Positions 7,501 to 11,529 of a stretch of DNA of 11,529 bases are shown piece after piece. Source of the DNA: CALMFT01 sp035333525 (GTDB lineage Bacteria; Patescibacteriota; Gracilibacteria; Absconditabacterales; Absconditicoccaceae); contig DAOQQF010000032.1 of NCBI GenBank assembly GCA_035333525.1, positions 1 through 11,529 on the forward strand, in the 5' to 3' direction. Each line of letters opens with the position of its first letter. Within the stretch, counting starts at the first letter, position 1. The translations under genes and the position numbers were made by a program. Under the pieces are notes generated by a model, which worked only from the letters and a program-made list of their open reading frames with translations, was not told the origin of the DNA and searched no databases.

Positions 7501-7535
7501 AAAAACAGTCCGAGTAAAAGAATTTTTTTTTTCAT
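4521..7535 (-). CDS. large secreted HYR/dockerin protein with C-terminal type IX secretion sorting domain
   Basis: The 1004-residue protein starts with a signal peptide (MKKKILLLGLFLTLSAFAFA, cleavage before Gln21). A Cys-rich body follows with several HYR-like modules bearing the repeated pattern 'PP-V-CP-DT-IEC ... TDNCS ... TATDGSGN'. The clearest spans about 540-625 (KPIITCPADI, ATDNCSG, YMATDECGNTSTC). A dockerin-like segment lies near 785-850 (TTADIVLIQKHILG, AADVNKSSGSITSADISEI). The C-terminus (about 935-1004: IIPNPNVGNF, LFSPQGVY, LKPGLYVIQV, KKMIVQ) is a type A sorting domain. In Bacteroidota this domain directs export by the type IX secretion system and surface attachment or release. 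All of roughly 61 glycines are GGN and none TGA, unlike all neighbours, which suggests recent transfer. Ten consecutive As follow the ATG. No T9SS machinery gene is visible, so export here is uncertain. Confidence 0.93.
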   Translation of the reverse strand: MKKKILLLGLFLTLSAFAFAQKFDSCIILKCNESFDPRSLHPLGFSKTMMDSMEWNLPLPCVIKSLNKRLPLQNKCIKGILYTDNTKDSTVQNSCNQFTTPTRGLSYCIKTDSIDKGSIWTKIFAIKDLVLNSFISKYNLPLNNSQSVPTNDPNNPKKLIIKVWKNGILLKRVEQTIISTHVRDTNFLVTFHLGGIAVPAGDSLLLQVFGAEPEYTSRDPRDMSLWDFNGFKLNYHCIDTCSWQGPINRHQVKESCREINYWSWWSPDCGDYIVKLVTPIDSITPTMVCRTSVISLNAPCTRFPAYALDAGSRDNCASVTFSARRMDQQNFNDYIEFCCADVGKTVMVVLRGTDQCRNYNDCMVEVEVQDKLPPVVVCPRDTLIECSQLDTSNWNNLGVPKVTDNCSTTTLKEDRKVDLNMCGVGIITRTWTATDGSGNMATCSQTIAVANSKPFGESNIIWPRDTTIECASTMIDPDKLGRPRFVGLTNCMMPLYNFHDQVFGTNKGGSCSKIIRTWKVIDWCQGISKSWSYLQIIEIIDRQKPIITCPADIMFESYAGCNVPITINLPDATATDNCSGLLLIHNDSRYADTAMANASGKYPPGTHTVTYMATDECGNTSTCVQTVIVVDKKPPTVFCTDGVRTTLQAMPGMGVVQSIWAKDLIHKIESPCCKMSDMKVSFDSLGLITQKWFDCSNIGGLNYVCIWVTDCRGNQTKCCVWVDIQDNNNLCTKNQIDSFTLTVCTNHWLCTKPIEGVDFGLLGKTDHTGCLKFKLPKGRINLKPSYDDGDHPNAVTTADIVLIQKHILGKDSLNPYQIIAADVNKSSGSITSADISEIRKLILGANSSFKHNDWVFVPDSLSLNLDRDTTIHFIGVKLGDVNGSWCSHNVGGLLERLSKKDVSLINKLYNQTLIYEQNLGFHDEQGSQVELIDDDSFQIIPNPNVGNFIVVSKKDQEFKLFSPQGVYLLNGKTNTELNWYLKPGLYVIQVLGSSTSRVKKMIVQ

Positions 7536-7601
7536 AAAAACTTATTTAACGATTTTGGTAATTTTTTTTTATTTTTGTAACATTAAAGAACGAGCTTGTG
7601 G

Positions 7602-7629
7602 ATAATAGTATTGTTGTATAAAAAGTCAA
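7602..7629 (-). promoter_or_regulatory. promoter of the large secreted protein gene
   Basis: On the minus strand TTGACT (7629-7624) and TATTAT (7607-7602) are 16 bases apart. Transcription would start near 7595 and leave an A-rich leader of about 60 bases without a Shine-Dalgarno sequence. A Bacteroidota-type TAnnTTTG promoter is not evident here. Confidence 0.45.
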
Positions 7630-7781
7630 TAGAAAGTTATTTATATATATACAGTATAAAATACCTTATAAAGGGTAAATAATTTCTTGTCATCATACCA
7701 GTGAATCTTTATATGATAATACAGTACAACAATTATACAGAGTCTCTTTTGTCGTAAACCATTTTCCATATTCGTTTTCAC

Positions 7782-7809
7782 TTGATATTATCTTTTGTAT
7801 GAGTATAAT
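7782..7809 (+). promoter_or_regulatory. promoter of the small Lys/Thr-rich protein gene
   Basis: TTGATA (7782-7787) and a perfect TATAAT (7804-7809) are 16 bases apart. The start site near 7816 would give a pyrimidine-rich leader of about 47 bases, with a run of nine Ts and no Shine-Dalgarno sequence, unlike the near-leaderless arrangement of the other plus-strand genes. Confidence 0.55.
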
Positions 7810-7862
7810 AGAACGATTCTGATTATCTTTTTTATCTTTCTTTATTTTTTTTTCTCTTTCTT

Positions 7863-8144
7863 ATGTTTTCACGACTAACTAAATTATTGGGGCTCAAAGA
7901 TGATGCAAGTAGTATTGTATCTGAAGGAAAAAATCTACTTACCAAAGCCAAAGCTGCCATCGATGACATCAAACAAGATGGTATCTGATTGGATGATATT
8001 ACTAAAGCAAAATCACATTTTGATAATCTGAAAGGAGAGGCAACAAACTTGGTATCCAAAACAAAACAAACCGTTCAAAAAGTTAAAAACAATAGTAAAA
8101 ATACGGTTAGCACCGCGACATCAACAACTAAAAAAACATGATAA
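7863..8144 (+). CDS. small Lys/Thr-rich protein of unknown function
   Basis: The 93-residue protein starts MFSRLTKLLGLKDDASSIV and ends STTKKTG. Two in-frame TGAs (7986 and 8139) read as Gly and the stop is TAA. The N-terminal two thirds looks amphipathic and helical, with Ala/Lys/Asp heptad-like spacing (LLTKAKAAIDDIKQDG, then ITKAKSHFDNLKGEATNLV). The last 30 residues are rich in Lys, Thr, Ser and Asn and likely disordered. There is no signal peptide, Cys or catalytic motif. The lysine-rich tail would allow binding of nucleic acid or a membrane surface, but nothing identifies a function. It has its own promoter and a 64-base gap to the next gene. Confidence 0.75.
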
Positions 8145-8208
8145 TAATACAAATCCATCATGCAAATCAATAGCCGTTTTTCTTTATTTTGTATAACATA
8201 GTCCTTTG

Positions 8209-8955
8209 ATGATTCAGATAACCTTTCATGGTCATAGTTTTTTTCAGATTATCAAAGATTCATCTTATAAAGACCAAGACGATCATAGAGACAATAATCA
8301 TAATCATTACACTATTCTTGTTGATCCATTTATCACCGATAATCCCAAATGTGATGTAATGATCGATGATGTATTAACTCGAGATAGCGATGTACTCGTC
8401 ATTACTCATGGTCATAGAGATCATATCTGAGATAGTATAGCAATACTCAAAGCTCATCCATCATGTATCGTAGTTGCTCCTTATGGTATTGTTCAATGGC
8501 TCCAATCACAAGGTATTACTAACCCGATGCAAGGTCTGGGTATATGATGAACACGGTCAAATGAACAAGCGTATTTCAAACTAGTCAACGCTATCCATGA
8601 TGGGAGCATTCTCAATACATGACTATCAACTCAGCCATCATGAATCATCATCACTATCAATGATAAACATATCTATCATGCAGGAGATACAGCATTACAT
8701 ACTGATATGCAACTTATACCATCATGGTGACCCATCGACGTAGCATTACTTCCTATTGGTGATCATTACACGATGGGAGTACATGATGCAATTATTGCCA
8801 CCAGCTGGATTAAACCCACTATCGTAGTACCGATACACTACAATACCTTCCCTACCATCAAGGCTGATGACATGGAATTTGCACGCCAAGTCATGCTTCA
8901 TAAATATGCAACCCCAAAAGTCTTGAAATCATGACAAAGTATTGTATTGGAGTAA
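8209..8955 (+). CDS. UPF0173-type metal-dependent hydrolase (metallo-beta-lactamase fold)
   Basis: The 248-residue protein begins MIQITFHGHSFFQI and shows the family's THGHRDHIGD (residues 66-75), the HxHxDH zinc-binding motif, then IYHAGDTALH, LLPIGDHYTMG, and VPIHYNTFP near the end. The last three are the usual UPF0173 (YtkL-like) metal and substrate positions. The substrate is unknown for the family. Compared with the usual length of about 225-230 residues there is an insertion at about 20-33 in the first beta-hairpin, rich in Asp, Asn and His. Seven in-frame TGAs (8428, 8545, 8548, 8620, 8641, 8728, 8932) read as Gly, including the Gly just after the HxHxDH motif and the Gly before P-I-D. 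The stop is TAA. The -10-like TATAAC (8192-8197) or CATAGT (8197-8202) precedes the ATG without a Shine-Dalgarno sequence. Confidence 0.92.
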
Positions 8956-8963
8956 GATTTTGA

Positions 8964-8969
8964 TATACT
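8964..8969 (+). promoter_or_regulatory. -10 hexamer before the AbiEii-like gene
   Basis: TATACT ends six bases before the ATG at 8976. Together with TTTTTGT it closely resembles the stretch before the pyruvate-kinase-like gene (TATAAT then TTTTTGTAT). A leaderless transcript is likely. Confidence 0.5.
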
Positions 8970-8975
8970 TTTTGT

Positions 8976-9533
8976 ATGCGAGATTACGACATCGATCAGC
9001 TCAAAAAAAATGATCCTAGATTATATGTAGAAAAAATGTTAACCTATGGTATTTTTCATGATATGAAAATAGAAAAAGAACTATTATGAATCAAAACAAT
9101 CACCAAACAAAAACTCTATGATAGAAATATATTTGAATGTGCGTATTTTGATGATCATATCTTAAAATGTGAGTTTACTCGCTATCCTAAATCGCTTAAA
9201 AAGTCAAAAAAATACAACTCTTTACTTGTTGATTCTATGCAAGATTGTATCGTTAATAAAATTATGTGCTTATACGATAGAACCGACCCAAAAGATTTTG
9301 TCGATCTATTTATATGATGTGAAACATTTACTCTATTGAAACGAAAACAACATATCAACCTTGTAGAAAAAAAATTTGGAGTCCGCATTACTGAATGATC
9401 ATTTGCACTAGCATGTAAAAAAGTAGATAGTATTAAACAGCTTCCGCAGATGGTCACTCCTTGTTCTCTATCGCAATTACAATCTTTTTTTCATTCACTT
9501 GCTTATAATCTATGATCTCATATACTCAAATAA
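8976..9533 (+). CDS. short AbiEii/AbiGii-like (nucleotidyltransferase superfamily) protein
   Basis: The protein has about 185 residues. The stretch SMQDCIVNKIMCLYDR then TDPKDFVDLF (about 87-112) matches the conserved core of AbiEii-type proteins (Kl-al-dR--pRD--Dl). The preceding alternating strand segment (FECAYFDDHILKCEF) and the C-terminal LQSFFHSLAYNLGSHI also fit. AbiEii toxins are nucleotidyltransferases of AbiE phage-defence and toxin-antitoxin pairs. The usual N-terminal GSxxx(D/E)xD catalytic motif is not visible and the protein is shorter than full-length members, so it may be a truncated or repurposed relative. No AbiEi-like antitoxin gene lies beside it. Four in-frame TGAs (9087, 9315, 9396, 9513) read as Gly. 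The stop TAA overlaps the argS open frame by 22 bases. Confidence 0.65.
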
Positions 9534-11494
9534 GCTGACTACTTGATCAACTTCCCTGATTACGATCAAATGATCATGTCAATGAGCATTTCCCCGATCG
9601 GAGAAACAATCATCCTTTGGTTACTATTTCTCAGAGCGATCTATGATTTAACTGACCACACCATCAATGAAAACGAGACAATAAAGGTGTATATACATGA
9701 GTACATTCTTACCTCCTTGATCAAGTTAATAGTATTATCAAAGAATATCTTCAATCACAAGGTATCTATACTCCTGAGGTGGTTATAGACCTACCTAAGG
9801 TCCCTTGATCAGATGTAGTTATAAACACAAAAACATTATATGAACTCAATAAGGAGTCATGAATTGAATTTAAAGCATGGGTTGATACTCTTGCTAAAAT
9901 ACTTCAAGTATGATCAAATAACCTTATTGAATTTACACAACAAGGTATTTTTATCAATGGTTCTGTATCTCAAATCTATCTTATCAACCATATCAAACAA
10001 CTTCTTGATGATTCAATCTCTTATGGTTATATCAACTATCCATGATACGATTATCAGACTAATCTCCTGTTTGAATTCTCGTCTCCCAATATGGCAAAAA
10101 GTATGACGCTTGGACATCTGCGTAATACGCTTATAGGTCAGATTATGTACAATATTCTCCGTCAAACAAGGTGTAACATACTCACCTGGAATTATATCGG
10201 CGATCGATGAACCGCATTTGGTAAATTTATAACGATCTTATACCACCTCTATGACCAAGATCATACTATCATTGATCGTATTATATCAAATCCACAAGCC
10301 ATGATGGGTGAAATCTATGCACAATTTAAAGATTGCCCCATTATCGACAAAGAAGATCGTGCCAGAATCATTGTCCAACTCATGGAACAAGGTCACCCCA
10401 CAATTATCACTTTATGGGAAGTTATTAGGGAGCTTTCTTTAATGGATTTTCAAACCGTATATAGCTTAATCAATACTCATTTTGACTATTCGCTGGGGGA
10501 AAGTTTTGCCGTTGGTTTGGATAATAGCGTCAAGGATGATTTAGAATCACACTGAATCCTTCATGAGTCACAATGAGCCATAATTATCAAACTTCACTAC
10601 TTATGACACGGTAAACGAAAACCACTCACCCATGATGAACTTGATCTACGAATCGAATGAACCGACCAAGTTATGATCTATACCAAATCTGATGGATCAA
10701 GTCTGTATGCTCCTAGAGATTTAGCATTACTCAAATGGAGAACACAAACGCTATGAGCCGATAAGCTGATCTATGTCGTAGGATCCGAACAGTCATTTTA
10801 CTTCCAACATCTTATTAGTTTGGGAGAGTTTCTTGGACGAATTCATTCATGATCGATGATTCACTTGAGTTATGGTCTCTATCTCCAACAAGGTAAAAAA
10901 ATGTCTTCAAGAGCTGGTTGAACTATTTGAGCATACGACCTCATTCAAGACATTGGACAAACAATCTGAGAACAAAGTCAATGAAGAGTAGATTCTCCTA
11001 CCGCTATCAAGTTAGCTCTATCTGCTCTGATTATCAATGATACCAAAGGTGATATCTCCAAAGATGTGAATCTCGATATTCCAAGTATGACTAAACTCAA
11101 TGGAGATACTGGAATCTATATCCAATATTCTCGAGTAAGACTTGGGAGTTTATTGAATCAAATAGGTGGGAAAACAAACTTATACGATAACGTTCTTGAA
11201 AGTGTATGAAAAACACTGCAACAAGACCAAATACTTAGACAAATGATATGGCTCTCATCGCTACTTCCTCTTAAGATTCGTGAAAGTTTAGATCTTATGA
11301 AACCCCATATCCTAACGCAATATCTGTTGGAACTCTGTGGAGTATTCAATAAATGGTACAACGATTCACCCAAAGTCATTGATATGAATGAACATGAAAA
11401 AGAATCTATAAGGATTATCCTATCGGTGTATCATTATATTGTAGAAAAAACAATGTCTTTACTACAATTACCAGTTGATATCAACAAGATGTAA
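9512..11494 (+). CDS. argS: arginyl-tRNA synthetase (start uncertain)
   Basis: This class I synthetase charges tRNA-Arg. The open frame has 660 codons under code 25, while the recognisable enzyme starts near 9710 and would be about 598 residues, the normal size. It shows an N-terminal Add1-like region (IIKEYLQSQGIYTPEVVIDL), FSSPNMAKSMTLGHLRNTLI (HIGH region, about 187-206), NYIGDRGTAFGKF, VGSEQSFYFQH, and KKMSSRAGGT (KMSKS loop, from about 463). The C-terminal anticodon-binding region has YIQYSRVRLGSLL and ends VEKTMSLLQLPVDINKM. Sixteen TGAs from 9806 on read as Gly. The start is unresolved. ATG 9512 is the only upstream ATG in frame, but its first 60 residues look unlike ArgS. ATG 9697 follows AAAGGTG with good spacing yet is in another frame, so a +1 shift or sequence error near 9710-9720 is possible. 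Confidence 0.93.
9534..9696. other. stretch of uncertain coding status before the argS core
   Basis: Under code 25 all three plus frames are open between 9534 and 9648. The argS frame gives a His/Asn/Pro-rich stretch unlike any synthetase. A second frame gives GSTSLITIKGSCQGAFPRS, then FGYYFSERSMI, ending at TAA 9649-9651 with three TGAs in typical contexts but no start codon. The third has no TGA at all. I cannot say which, if any, is translated. Confidence 0.4.
9684..9699 (+). promoter_or_regulatory. possible Shine-Dalgarno site before an alternative argS start
   Basis: AAAGGTG (9683-9689) lies seven bases before ATG 9697, the only Shine-Dalgarno-like sequence before any plus-strand start in the window. 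The ATG begins MSTFLPP in a frame that closes at 9727-9732. Skipping one base near 9712-9720 would join it to the argS frame (LLDQVNSIIKEY). Confidence 0.35.
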
Positions 11495-11529
11495 TTTATA
11501 GGAAGCTGGGAAAACTCTCAACTCATGAA
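11495..11529 (+). other. short downstream segment with a possible next start codon
   Basis: The last 35 bases after argS include AGGAAG (11500-11505) and an ATG at 11526 that could start the next gene, but only one codon is present. No terminator is seen before the window ends. Confidence 0.25.

Larger units (their letters stand above)
7536..7862. other. divergent intergenic region, 327 bases
   Basis: This very AT-rich spacer lies between the minus-strand secreted protein gene and the plus-strand small gene. It holds the promoters of both (7602-7629 minus, 7782-7809 plus). I see no RNA gene, long repeat or open frame of note in the remainder. It is also the right-hand boundary of the island with foreign-looking codon use. 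Confidence 0.6.

Noticed and set aside
9182..9457. Minus-strand open frame of 91 codons opposite the AbiEii-like gene
   Set aside because: It is antisense to a better supported gene with family motifs and has no recognisable feature of its own.
9534..9696. tRNA or other RNA gene in the gap before argS
   Set aside because: No T-loop motif, acceptor-stem pairing or CCA-like end could be found.

Overview
The window comes from a bacterium that reads UGA as glycine (genetic code 25), which points to the candidate-phyla lineages Absconditabacteria (SR1) or Gracilibacteria (BD1-5). Seven plus-strand genes only become intact, recognisable proteins when in-frame TGA is read as Gly. I count about 52 such codons in confidently aligned parts, and all seven genes stop at TAA or TAG. 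The DNA is AT-rich, and most starts lack a Shine-Dalgarno sequence and sit just downstream of a -10-like hexamer, as expected for leaderless transcripts. I cannot choose between the two phyla from this sequence.

Left part (1-3455, plus strand): a divergent-PAP2 (DUF212/YuiD-like) membrane protein, the DNA polymerase III sliding clamp dnaN, and a pyruvate-kinase-family protein whose catalytic motifs are eroded, followed by a good intrinsic terminator.

Middle (about 3456-7535, minus strand): an island of different character. It holds one 1004-residue secreted protein with signal peptide, HYR-like cysteine-rich modules, a dockerin-like segment and a C-terminal type IX secretion sorting domain. 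This architecture is typical of Bacteroidota, notably Saprospiria-like bacteria. All of its roughly 61 glycines are GGN and none is TGA, unlike every neighbour. Downstream lies about 1.1 kb of non-coding DNA containing a frameshifted remnant of a second sorting domain, a 111-bp AT-rich insert with 10-bp inverted ends, and three copies of a structured inverted-repeat element. Each sorting-domain stop codon abuts one of these elements, and a purine/pyrimidine hairpin module also occurs twice. The picture is a tandemly duplicated cassette, 'sorting-domain gene end plus structured tail', in which one unit is intact and one has decayed.

Right part (7863-11494, plus strand): a small Lys/Thr-rich protein of unknown function, a UPF0173-type metallo-beta-lactamase-fold hydrolase with a His-rich insert, a short AbiEii-like protein lacking a visible nucleotidyltransferase motif, and arginyl-tRNA synthetase (argS) with an unresolved start and a variant HIGH motif.

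The flanks are housekeeping genes of a reduced genome. The middle island looks like laterally acquired, rearranging surface-protein DNA. The main caveat is that a metagenomic assembly chimera could give the same pattern. The structured repeats and the duplicated tail are the features I would most like to see followed up.
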